A stretch of DNA of 6,229 nt from SIG636 sp045604285 (GTDB taxonomy: Bacteria; Bacillota; Clostridia; Oscillospirales; CAG-382): positions 1 to 6,229 of the forward strand of contig JAZUNS010000101.1 in assembly GCA_045604285.1 (NCBI GenBank). The letters run 5' to 3'. Below are positions 1 to 5,924 of the stretch, in pieces (the stretch's first letter is position 1; every line of letters starts with the position of its first letter). Both the position numbers and the translations under genes were made by a program. Below the pieces are notes generated by a model. The model was not told where the DNA came from. It worked only from the letters and a program-made list of their open reading frames with translations, and did no database searches.

Positions 1-1
1 C

Positions 2-67
2 AATATCACTATGCGTAGCATAATATCACTGCGAAGCAATATCACTCGCCGTCAGGCGAATATAACT
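2..67. repeat. Modular array of AATATCACT repeats alternating with small hairpins
   Basis: Three exact copies of AATATCACT start at 2, 22 and 38, and a variant AATATAACT starts at 59. Between them sit three different short palindromes: ATGC-gta-GCAT at 11-21, TGC-gaa-GCA at 30-38, and CGCC-gtca-GGCG at 47-58. The repeat spacing is 20, 16 and 21 bases. The array touches the window edge and may continue beyond it. It lies downstream of the surface-protein gene and shows no coding potential. The pattern resembles dispersed intergenic palindromic repeats of Clostridia genomes. That family assignment is from memory and was not searched. Confidence 0.7.
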
Positions 68-70
68 GAG

Positions 71-120
71 TAGCACTTCCTTACGTAGTGCGCCTCAATG
101 GACAGCCTTTTTAAGTGCTA
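71..120. repeat. Long-range inverted repeat with an alternative inner hairpin
   Basis: TAGCACTT at 71-78 is the exact reverse complement of AAGTGCTA at 113-120, separated by 34 bases. The 71-78 arm can instead pair locally, because GCACT at 73-77 is complementary to AGTGC at 87-91. The two pairings are mutually exclusive. The segment lies just after the stop of the surface-protein gene and may form its transcript 3' end. There is no U-run directly after the stem in the direction of that gene, so it is not a standard intrinsic terminator. It may be one composite repeat together with the adjoining array. Confidence 0.5.
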
Positions 121-132
121 TATGTAAGTTAA

Positions 133-978
133 TTATTTAACCTTCTTAGCAACTACAACACCTGCGAGAGAAACAACTGCGAGAACTGCAAAAATTGCAA
201 GACCTGCATCGCCGGTATCGGGAGTGGGGGCTTCAGCTTCGCCGGTAGCGGGAAGGATTACGCTGAGAGCGTTGGTGAGCTGGGTGCAAGCTTCGTCTGC
301 GAAGTAAGCATCGCAGTCTTCACAGTGCCAGTATTCGATGTTACCGTTTTCGGTAGCGGTGGGTTCAACAGCTTCAACGTGTTCAATGTTTTCGGAACCG
401 AGTTCGCCAAGGTATACGCTGAGAGCGTTGGTAAGTCTAACGCAAGCTTCGTCTTCGAAATAAGCATCGCAATCGAGGCAGTGCCAATATTCAATGTTAC
501 CACGGCCGTGGCAGGTGGGTTCAACAGCGTCATAGTGTTCCATGTTTTCGGAACCGAGTGCAGCGATAACAACGCGCTTAGCGTTGGTAACCTGAGTGCA
601 AGCTTCATCAGCATAGAATACGTCGCATTCTGCGCAGTACCAATATTCTACGTTACCATTGGAGTGGCAGGAAGCGTCAACAGCTTCGAAATACTCAAGA
701 GCGTGACCGGTCATGGGTTCAACAGCTGCAGCGTCTTCAGAGGATTCTTCAGAGGAAGCATCTTCAGAGGAAGCATCTTCAGAGGATTCTTCGGAGGAAG
801 CGTCAACAGAGGATTCTTCTTCAGAGGAAGCGTCAGCAGAAGAAACTTCTACGGAAGATTCTTCGGAAACTTCTTCAGAGATAGCGGCAGAAGATTCTTC
901 TGCAGCAACGGTGGTTGCCATTGCGAAGACCATGCAAAGGGTCAACATAACAGCGAAAAGAGCGGTGATTTTCTTCAT
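133..978 (-). CDS. Surface protein: Ser/Glu stalk, three CxxC repeats, TPDTG sorting signal
   Basis: 281 residues, of unrecognised function. Residues 1-26 form a signal peptide (MKK start, hydrophobic core, predicted cleavage after TTVAA). Residues 27-83 are a low-complexity acidic Ser/Glu/Ala stalk. Three repeats of about 50 residues follow, at roughly 90-145, 146-196 and 197-247. Each has the pattern GN-[IV]-EYW-[HY]-C-x2-C-D-x-[YF]-x-DEAC, so metal binding or disulfide bonding is plausible. The C-terminus carries TPDTG (252-256), a hydrophobic helix (about 258-277) and the tail KKVK. This is a sortase-type cell-wall signal with T in place of the canonical L; Clostridioides difficile SrtB is known to accept (S/P)PxTG. 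The ATG at 976-978 is chosen because AGGAG lies 7 bases upstream and the signal peptide begins there. It is probably monocistronic, from its own promoter at 1061-1089. Related CxxC repeats occur in clostridial exported proteins (recalled, not searched). Adhesion or scaffolding are guesses. Confidence 0.9.
   Translation of the reverse strand: MKKITALFAVMLTLCMVFAMATTVAAEESSAAISEEVSEESSVEVSSADASSEEESSVDASSEESSEDASSEDASSEESSEDAAAVEPMTGHALEYFEAVDASCHSNGNVEYWYCAECDVFYADEACTQVTNAKRVVIAALGSENMEHYDAVEPTCHGRGNIEYWHCLDCDAYFEDEACVRLTNALSVYLGELGSENIEHVEAVEPTATENGNIEYWHCEDCDAYFADEACTQLTNALSVILPATGEAEAPTPDTGDAGLAIFAVLAVVSLAGVVVAKKVK
238..711 (-). repeat. Three tandem ~50-residue coding repeats with CxxC
   Basis: Repeat 1 lies at about 544-711, repeat 2 at 391-543 and repeat 3 at 238-390, in translation order. 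Shared landmarks are the Glu/His-rich opening, the EYW-x-C-x2-C core, DEAC, a T-N-A segment and an LGSEN or LPATGE end. Repeats 1 and 2 have an additional Cys-His before the core (ASCH, PTCH). Repeat 3 has PTAT there and so lacks that cysteine. Repeats 2 and 3 are the closest pair. Confidence 0.85.
731..829 (-). repeat. Imperfect tandem repeat encoding the Ser/Glu stalk
   Basis: On the plus strand, four successive units begin with GC[AG]TC and end with GAGGAA. They lie at 731-757 (27 bases), 758-772 (15), 773-799 (27) and 800-829 (30). In translation they give SSEESSEDA, SSEDA, SSEESSEDA and SSEEESSVDA. All unit lengths are multiples of three, so gain or loss of units would change stalk length without breaking the frame. 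Confidence 0.8.
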
Positions 979-984
979 AACTTT

Positions 985-990
985 TCTCCT
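985..990 (-). promoter_or_regulatory. Ribosome binding site of the surface-protein gene
   Basis: The minus strand reads AGGAGA, with the AGGAG core ending 7 bases before the ATG at 976-978. It fixes the start chosen for the surface protein. Confidence 0.85.
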
Positions 991-1018
991 TATTTAAATT
1001 TTTTAGAGTCTTGTTTTT

Positions 1019-1051
1019 ACGGCTGAAGGCGCAAATAGCGCACCCCTCCGT
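1019..1051 (-). promoter_or_regulatory. Predicted stem-loop at the 5' end of the surface-protein transcript
   Basis: Read on the minus strand, ACGG (1051-1048) pairs with CCGT (1022-1019). After a 2x2 internal loop, further pairing ends in GCGC-TATTT-GCGC. If transcription starts near 1054-1055, as the promoter predicts, this stem begins only about 3 bases from the RNA 5' end. Such 5'-terminal hairpins can shield an mRNA from 5'-end-dependent RNases. No ligand or protein-binding motif is evident, and no T-run follows, so it is not a terminator. Confidence 0.5.
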
Positions 1052-1060
1052 TCTTGCGAT

Positions 1061-1089
1061 ATTATATCACTATTTTTATATAATTTCAA
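1061..1089 (-). promoter_or_regulatory. Strong sigma-A promoter with extended -10
   Basis: On the minus strand the -35 box is TTGAAA (1089-1084), followed by a 17-base spacer and a perfect TATAAT -10 box (1066-1061). A TG sits one base before the -10, making it an extended -10 promoter. Upstream of the -35 there is an A/T tract (1093-1107), including a self-complementary T7A7 stretch that could act as an UP element. The predicted start is near 1054, giving a leader of about 75 bases before the surface-protein gene. Confidence 0.85.
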
Positions 1090-1160
1090 GACCTTTTTTT
1101 AAAAAAACTAACAATATTTTAATGTTTTATTGAGTTTATAAGCAAGTTTTTTTGTGCAGA

Positions 1161-1189
1161 TTTAATAAAAAAGTGCGTTTTTTATTAAA
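1161..1189 (-). terminator. Perfect 12-bp A/T hairpin, possible terminator of the hydrolase gene
   Basis: TTTAATAAAAAA at 1161-1172 is exactly complementary to TTTTTTATTAAA at 1178-1189, with a 5-base loop. It lies about 25 bases beyond the stop of the hydrolase gene. On the minus strand the 3' arm contains six T residues. The stem has no G-C pairs, unlike a typical intrinsic terminator, so the termination role is uncertain. The loop sequence AGTGCG is repeated at 1189-1194, just outside the stem. Confidence 0.45.
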
Positions 1190-1213
1190 AGTGCGGTGTG
1201 CGCCCGAACTGGG

Positions 1214-2485
1214 TTATTGTTTTTTCTTCTTTTTGCCTATGATAATTGCCGCAACGCCTGCCGCAACGATAAGCGCCGCACCTGCCGCTATACCTATTTT
1301 TGCATTGCGGGAGAGGCCGCCCTTTTGGTTGGTCGCAACGGAGGCAGAGCTTTCCTCGCTGCTTTCCTCCTCTGCTGCAAATACGGCGTTGATCTCCATA
1401 TTGCCGGTTACGGTGCCCTCGTAACGGAGGTTGCCCGTATCGTCGGTGATGAACTCCGCCTCTTCACCGTTAACGGTTATTTTTTGGGGAACAAAGCCTG
1501 CATCGGGGGTGAAATCCAGCACGAAGCTGTCGCCAAGGCAAAGCTTTTCCACGGTCTCTTCGGTATTTTCGCCCTCGGTGGTTATTACACGCACGTTATA
1601 GGTTCGGCAGCTTTCTATAAGCCACTCCAGCAAATAGGGGTCGGTTACCTCTTCCATAGCGGGCTTCCAGGCGTTGTGGCCCTTGCCGGTGAACTCGGTA
1701 TACCTTACGTCTACGCCTGCGGTTTCCAGCGCCGCAACCATATCACGGGTGGACTGAACGGGTACGGATGCGTCGTTATCGCTGTGGAAGGTCCACACCT
1801 TTACGTCCTTAAGCGCCGCCGCCTTGGAGGGGTCGCCGCTGCCGCAGATGGGGAATATGGCGTTGAACAGCTCCGGATGACGGAGGGCAAGGTCCCAAGT
1901 GCCGAAGCCGCCCATGGAGATACCGCCCAGGAAAACGTTGCCGTCGTTTACGTTATCGTTTTCTATGGTGTTTTTGATAAGCTCGTACACCGCATTAAGA
2001 TGGGGGGATATTTCCACGTCGTCAATACTGTAAGAGCCGTTTGCCCAAGGGCTGTTTACCCATTGGGTGCCGTTAGGACATTGAGGAGCGATAACCACGT
2101 AGGGTACGTCCCCAAGGAGGGTGGCGGCGCTGTCGGAGACCAAATAGTTAACCGTAGCCACCTGGTCCTTTATCTGCATAGCGTTATCGTCCCCTCTGCC
2201 GCCGGAGCCGTGAAGGAACACGAAAAGCATGGCGGGGTTGGAGGTATCCGCAGGGCTGTAGCCGGGGGAATAATAGATGCGGTAGTTAAGGGCGGTGCCG
2301 TCGGAGCTTTCAAAGGTTTTGGGCTCCATTTTTTCCAACACTTTGTCGGCAAAATCAAAGGTAAGCCGGGAGTAGTCCACGCTTGCAGGTTCTTCCTGAC
2401 TTACGCTTGCTGCGGCAGCACTTATGCCGGAGATAACCACGCCTGCAAGTGCGCCCAGCGCCAAAAGCTTGATGATGGTTTTCAT
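1214..2485 (-). CDS. Exported, membrane-anchored alpha/beta-hydrolase (esterase/peptidase-like)
   Basis: 423 residues. Residues 1-26 form a signal peptide with an Ala-rich cleavage region. The hydrolase domain spans about 60-293. It has the oxyanion-type HGSGG (92-96), an IAPQCP...W segment (132-142), the nucleophile elbow GISMG with Ser190, D-x-x-VP with Asp238 as the likely acid, and GKGHNAW with His270 as the likely base, so the triad looks complete. It resembles the secreted predicted-peptidase/PHB-depolymerase/CE1-like esterases (COG4099 type); the substrate cannot be told, though acylated polysaccharide is a reasonable guess. Residues 296-370 look like a small beta domain (KITVNG...G, then N-A-VF). 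An acidic Ser/Glu linker (372-382), a transmembrane helix (about 396-416) and KKKKKQ follow, so the enzyme probably faces outward, tethered to the membrane. There is no LPxTG. The start is supported by AAGGAGG 8 bases upstream. It follows addA by 13 bases and is probably cotranscribed. Confidence 0.9.
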   Translation of the reverse strand: MKTIIKLLALGALAGVVISGISAAAASVSQEEPASVDYSRLTFDFADKVLEKMEPKTFESSDGTALNYRIYYSPGYSPADTSNPAMLFVFLHGSGGRGDDNAMQIKDQVATVNYLVSDSAATLLGDVPYVVIAPQCPNGTQWVNSPWANGSYSIDDVEISPHLNAVYELIKNTIENDNVNDGNVFLGGISMGGFGTWDLALRHPELFNAIFPICGSGDPSKAAALKDVKVWTFHSDNDASVPVQSTRDMVAALETAGVDVRYTEFTGKGHNAWKPAMEEVTDPYLLEWLIESCRTYNVRVITTEGENTEETVEKLCLGDSFVLDFTPDAGFVPQKITVNGEEAEFITDDTGNLRYEGTVTGNMEINAVFAAEEESSEESSASVATNQKGGLSRNAKIGIAAGAALIVAAGVAAIIIGKKKKKQ

Positions 2486-2493
2486 AAAAACAT

Positions 2494-2500
2494 CCTCCTT
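2494..2500 (-). promoter_or_regulatory. Ribosome binding site of the hydrolase, overlapping the addA stop
   Basis: The minus strand reads AAGGAGG, a near-perfect Shine-Dalgarno sequence 8 bases before the ATG at 2483-2485. Its first two bases are also the last two of the addA TAA stop, forming TAAGGAGG. Ribosomes terminating on addA therefore sit on the site, which favours translational coupling. Confidence 0.9.
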
Positions 2501-5500
2501 ATAATTCTGCGGGGTTGCCGCAATCTATAGCCTTGTTTAAGGCAAACGAATAAATATATACCTTGTTAACGGGCATTGCCGTTACTTTTTCTATATAACT
2601 TTTGTAAAGGCCAAGCTGAACGCCGTGGCGTTTGATAAGCAAAGCCTCCTCACCGGGGCGGATGCGGTCGGACTTGTAATCCACCAAGGTAAAGCCGCCG
2701 GAAGCGTTTTGGAAGAAGCAGTCTATAACCCCCTGCAACAGCGGTGTTTCCTCTCCCCCGCCGAAAAGCTTGCCGCTTACACGGGTGGTAAAGCGCTTTT
2801 CTCTGTACACCCGCGGCGAACGTGCCATATCCGCATACAGCGGCGATTGGAAGAAACGCCCCAACGCATCCATATCCATAATGCGGCGCTGGTCCTCGGT
2901 AACAAAGCCCAGAGCAAGCAACCTATCCGCCTCTGCCACGGGGTCTGCGGCGGCATTGGCATAGTTGGCAAACTGCATAAACAAATGGTTTGCCGTACCC
3001 TTATCCGCACCGCTGTAATCCGTTGCGGTGCCAAAGCTTGGCTCTCTATCCGTTACCAAGGCGCCTTGGCGCAGCTGCAAAATGCCGTCGGCAGCCTTTT
3101 CCAGATCCGATGCGGAATACTTTGCGGTAACCCTTTGGGCCTTGGGGGGCATTGGTCTTATGGAGGGCAAATCCACGTTGCCCTCGTCCTCCTGCCCCGC
3201 TTTAAGCCTTGGCAGGGGCGGGCGCCGGGCTTGACCGTCCGTTACATGAATATTATAAAACATTTCCCTGTTCATTGCAACAGCGTTAAGAAACAAATCG
3301 CCGTATTTTTCCTCTTTTTCCGCCTCGATACGTTGGATGGCGGTATCCTCAAGGGACATTGAAATATACAGCTTTTCCGCCGCACGGGTGAACGCCACGT
3401 AAAGTATACGCAGCTCCTCGGCAATACAGCGTCTGTCCTCTGCCATAAGCTCGGCACGGCGCAGAAGCGTGTTAAGCGAAAGCGCCTCTGCCTGGCGTTT
3501 AAGCTTTATGCTGATGCCGCTGCTGTAGCTAACGGCAAGGGGCTGGCGACGGTTTGCCTTTTGTATTTTGCTGCCGCAGTCACAAACGAACACCACGGGG
3601 AACTCCAAGCCCTTGGAGCCGTGTATGGTCATAAGGCGCACGCCGTCGGTATCGGCAGTTTTTTCGGCGGAGGGGCTGCTGCCGCCTTTTTCAAGGTTTT
3701 GCAGATACTCGGTAAACACGCTTACGCCCTTGTAGCTGTTGTTTTCTACGCCCATTGCCAGGCGGTAAAAGGAAAGCAGGTTTGCCCTGTAGGCGCTTTC
3801 CTGCCCCAAGGGAGCGTAGGACATTATATTGGTTTCCTCATAGAAGAACCACAAAAGCTTATGGACCGGCAAAAACAGCGCCTTGGTGCGATAGGTGCTT
3901 AGTTTTTCCAAAAACGCCGTGCATTTTTCGGCAAGGGCGTCCTTGGTTCCCTTTTGAAGCATGGGTCTTGCAGAGAGCTTTTTGCTCTTAACAGCCGCCA
4001 TGCGGCATTTGTACGCCTTGTTTTTAAGGCGAAAGCCCACGGCAGCGTGGCGCAGGTCGTCGTAAAGGGACACGCCGCCACGGCGGATAGCCATAAGCTC
4101 TGCCGCAGTGAAGCGGAAGATAGGGCTACGCAGCAATGCCGCCAGGGAGATATCGTCGGTGGGGTTATCTATAACCCTGAGGGCGGAGATTGCCAACAGC
4201 ACCTCGGGCCTTTTTAAAAGCTCCTCCTTACCTACGGTAAGGCTTGTGGGAACGCCGCAGGCGGAAAGCGCCGCACCGTAGTCACGAAGGGTGTTTGCCT
4301 TTCGGCACAGCACCGCTATATCCGAGGGTTTTGTGCCGCCCTCGATAAGGCGCACTATCTCACGGACGGTCTCTTCGGTTTCTGCAACGGTATCCTCGGT
4401 GTTTTCAAAAATTCTTACGGTTACGGGCAGGTCGGCACCCTTGCCCTTGCCGTACACAAGCGCCTCTTCGGTATAGTTGCTGCCTGCCGTTTCCACGGTG
4501 TATATTTTGGAAAACAGATAGTTGCAAAAATCTATTATGCTTTTATCGCATCTGAAATTTTCTTTTAGTAAAACCTTTATGCCGTTGCCCTCGCCCGCCT
4601 CGTCAAAGTCTTTGCAATAGGAAAGGAAAAGGTCGGGGTAGGCGTTGCGAAAACCGTAAATGCTTTGCTTAACGTCGCCAACCATAAGCCGCTTGCCCTT
4701 GGCGATAAGCTTAAATATAGTGTCCTGCAAGGGGCTTATGTCCTGATACTCGTCAATAAAAACCTCGCTGTAGGCGGCGGAAAGCTCTTGGCAAAGGGGC
4801 GTTTTTACAAGCCCTGCGGGAGTTTTATCCACCAAAAGGGTAAGAAAAAGCTGCTCTCCGTCGGCAAAATCTATAATCCCCCTGCGGTTCTTTTCGGCAC
4901 GGTAGGTATCATCCACCCTAAGCAAAAAGTCCTTAAGTGCCAAAAGCACCTGGGCGGTAAGCTCGTATTCCTGCTTAAGCTCCTCCTCGGTACGGACGAA
5001 CTCCGCAAGCTTTTTGCGGCGGTCGTTTATGTCGTTATAAAGCGCCACGTAGCCCTCGGGGCTTTTGGAGGGACGGCGCAACGCCTCCTTTTGTGCCATG
5101 CAGGCAGAAAACGCGCCGTAGCCCACCCCAAGGCTTTCGGCAATATTCTTTACCACACGGTACACCTTTTCCGCAAAGGCGTACTGCTTATCGTCCTCGG
5201 CAAAGTCAAATAGCTGTTTTGCCTCTGTAAGCATGGGGGCAAGCTCGGCGTTGATGGCGGCTTTTACCATGGCGCCGTGGGGCAGGTTAAAAAACCCCTC
5301 CGGCGTAAAGCTTTGCTGTTCCTTGACGTAATCGTCAACGGTTTGGCAAAGCCAATCCTTATAAAAGGGGTAAGAGCGCATCTTGCCGTAAAGATATGCG
5401 GTGACCGATACCAGCCCGTCCTCGCTTTTATGGCCGGCAAAGTTATCCAGCAGTACGTCTATGTAAGGAGCTTCCTCTCCGCAGGCGTCGGTAATAACGG

Positions 5501-5915
5501 TATCTATACATTCCCTAAGAATCGAGGCACAAAGCGCCTCATCCCCCACGGAAACGCCGCCAAGCCCCAAAAAGGGTGCGTACTGCTTTACGTATTTTAG
5601 GCAAAAGCTGTCGATGGTGCCTATATCTGCCGTGGGCAATGCGTAAAGCTGCCGTTGATAACGCTTGTTTTGCGGGTCCTCGCCGCTTAGGGCTATCAGC
5701 TTTTCCGCAAGCTTTGCCTTAAAGTCGGCGGCAGAGGCGTTTGTAAAGGTTGCCACAAGAAACTCTTTAAGCTCGCCGCCCTGCTTGATGCGTTCTATAA
5801 GCCTGGTGGCAAGCACGGTGGTTTTGCCGCTGCCCGCACCGGCAGAGACAAGCATATCCTTGCCGCGGCTTTCTATTGCCTTGGTTTGGGATTTTGTGAA
5901 TTGCACGGTGGTCAC
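2499..5915 (-). CDS. addA: ATP-dependent helicase/nuclease subunit A (AddA)
   Basis: 1138 residues, close to the usual size of about 1200. With AddB it unwinds and degrades double-stranded DNA ends and, after recognising Chi, yields a 3' single strand for RecA. Superfamily 1A (UvrD-like) helicase motifs in order: Walker A AGAGSGKT (25-32, Lys31), TFTNASAADFK (56-66), GTIDSFC (99-105), Walker B FIDEYQD (386-392), GDVKQSIYGFR (413-423), KENFRC (451-456), MTIHGSKGLEFP (762-773) and LYVAFTRA (838-845). The C-terminal RecB-type nuclease domain has His977, Asp1064 in GVID, Asp1079 and Lys1081 in DYKSD, and Gln1100 with Tyr1104 in QLGLY, so the nuclease should be active. Residues about 627-659 are a basic stretch that looks like an insertion between SLYDDLRHAA and ALAEKCTAF. 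The start is GTG at 5913-5915; a second GTG at 5904-5906 is also possible. addB lies 9 bases upstream and a hydrolase gene 13 bases downstream. Confidence 0.96.
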   Translation of the reverse strand: MTTVQFTKSQTKAIESRGKDMLVSAGAGSGKTTVLATRLIERIKQGGELKEFLVATFTNASAADFKAKLAEKLIALSGEDPQNKRYQRQLYALPTADIGTIDSFCLKYVKQYAPFLGLGGVSVGDEALCASILRECIDTVITDACGEEAPYIDVLLDNFAGHKSEDGLVSVTAYLYGKMRSYPFYKDWLCQTVDDYVKEQQSFTPEGFFNLPHGAMVKAAINAELAPMLTEAKQLFDFAEDDKQYAFAEKVYRVVKNIAESLGVGYGAFSACMAQKEALRRPSKSPEGYVALYNDINDRRKKLAEFVRTEEELKQEYELTAQVLLALKDFLLRVDDTYRAEKNRRGIIDFADGEQLFLTLLVDKTPAGLVKTPLCQELSAAYSEVFIDEYQDISPLQDTIFKLIAKGKRLMVGDVKQSIYGFRNAYPDLFLSYCKDFDEAGEGNGIKVLLKENFRCDKSIIDFCNYLFSKIYTVETAGSNYTEEALVYGKGKGADLPVTVRIFENTEDTVAETEETVREIVRLIEGGTKPSDIAVLCRKANTLRDYGAALSACGVPTSLTVGKEELLKRPEVLLAISALRVIDNPTDDISLAALLRSPIFRFTAAELMAIRRGGVSLYDDLRHAAVGFRLKNKAYKCRMAAVKSKKLSARPMLQKGTKDALAEKCTAFLEKLSTYRTKALFLPVHKLLWFFYEETNIMSYAPLGQESAYRANLLSFYRLAMGVENNSYKGVSVFTEYLQNLEKGGSSPSAEKTADTDGVRLMTIHGSKGLEFPVVFVCDCGSKIQKANRRQPLAVSYSSGISIKLKRQAEALSLNTLLRRAELMAEDRRCIAEELRILYVAFTRAAEKLYISMSLEDTAIQRIEAEKEEKYGDLFLNAVAMNREMFYNIHVTDGQARRPPLPRLKAGQEDEGNVDLPSIRPMPPKAQRVTAKYSASDLEKAADGILQLRQGALVTDREPSFGTATDYSGADKGTANHLFMQFANYANAAADPVAEADRLLALGFVTEDQRRIMDMDALGRFFQSPLYADMARSPRVYREKRFTTRVSGKLFGGGEETPLLQGVIDCFFQNASGGFTLVDYKSDRIRPGEEALLIKRHGVQLGLYKSYIEKVTAMPVNKVYIYSFALNKAIDCGNPAEL
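3939..4039 (-). repeat. Palindrome-rich in-frame insertion within addA
   Basis: Three perfect hairpins follow one another: AGAGC-ttttt-GCTCT (3974-3988), GCCGC-cat-GCGGC (3994-4006) and CGCCTT-gttttt-AAGGCG (4014-4031). An imperfect outer stem, TGGG-t-CTT (3962-3969) with AAG-CCCA (4033-4039), encloses all three. The encoded residues (about 627-659 of AddA) are strongly basic (KNKAYKCR, VKSKK) and interrupt a region where other AddA proteins, as I recall them, have only a few residues. This is the pattern of a small mobile palindromic element accepted inside a protein, as described for Rickettsia palindromic elements. The boundaries are estimates. Confidence 0.55.
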
Positions 5916-5923
5916 CTGCCTTT
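5904..5923 (-). promoter_or_regulatory. addA ribosome binding site and two candidate GTG starts
   Basis: The minus strand reads AAAGGCAGGTGACCACCGTG. The GTG at 5913-5915 is the longest start, but AAAGG lies only 3 bases from it. The segment AAAGGcAGGTGAcC resembles the full anti-Shine-Dalgarno complement AAAGGAGGTGATCC and sits at normal spacing (about 8 bases) from the GTG at 5904-5906, three codons further in. Either start leaves the helicase intact. The upstream GTG is kept because clostridial AddA proteins commonly begin with a few residues before the V-x-[WF]-T motif. Confidence 0.5.
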
Positions 5924-5924
5924 C

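Noticed and set aside
1..67. CRISPR array
   Set aside because: The repeat is only 9 bases, the gaps are 7-12 bases and self-complementary, and no cas gene is present.
126..141. Small inverted repeat around the stop of the surface-protein gene
   Set aside because: It is short, A/T-only in its core and not followed by a T-run, so it is probably chance.
928..978. Lipoprotein signal in the surface protein (LTLC around residue 15)
   Set aside because: Leu directly before the Cys does not fit a lipobox, and a clear signal-peptidase I type site follows at TTVAA.
325..1026. Plus-strand open frame of 233 codons opposite the surface-protein gene
   Set aside because: Its repetitive Phe/Arg/Ser-rich translation is the mirror of the Ser/Glu and CxxC repeats. 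No domain or start signal supports it.
1196..2530. Long open frame of 444 codons on the plus strand opposite the hydrolase
   Set aside because: It is fully antisense to a gene with a signal peptide, catalytic triad and ribosome binding site. Its translation shows no recognisable domain, so it is a composition shadow.
3962..4039. tRNA or other cloverleaf RNA on the basis of one outer stem and three hairpins
   Set aside because: Stem lengths and loops do not match, there is no T-loop consensus (GGTTCRA) or CCA-proximal pattern, and the segment is read through as part of AddA.
4665..5213. Plus-strand open frame of 182 codons opposite addA
   Set aside because: It lies entirely within the conserved helicase coding region and has no recognisable product.
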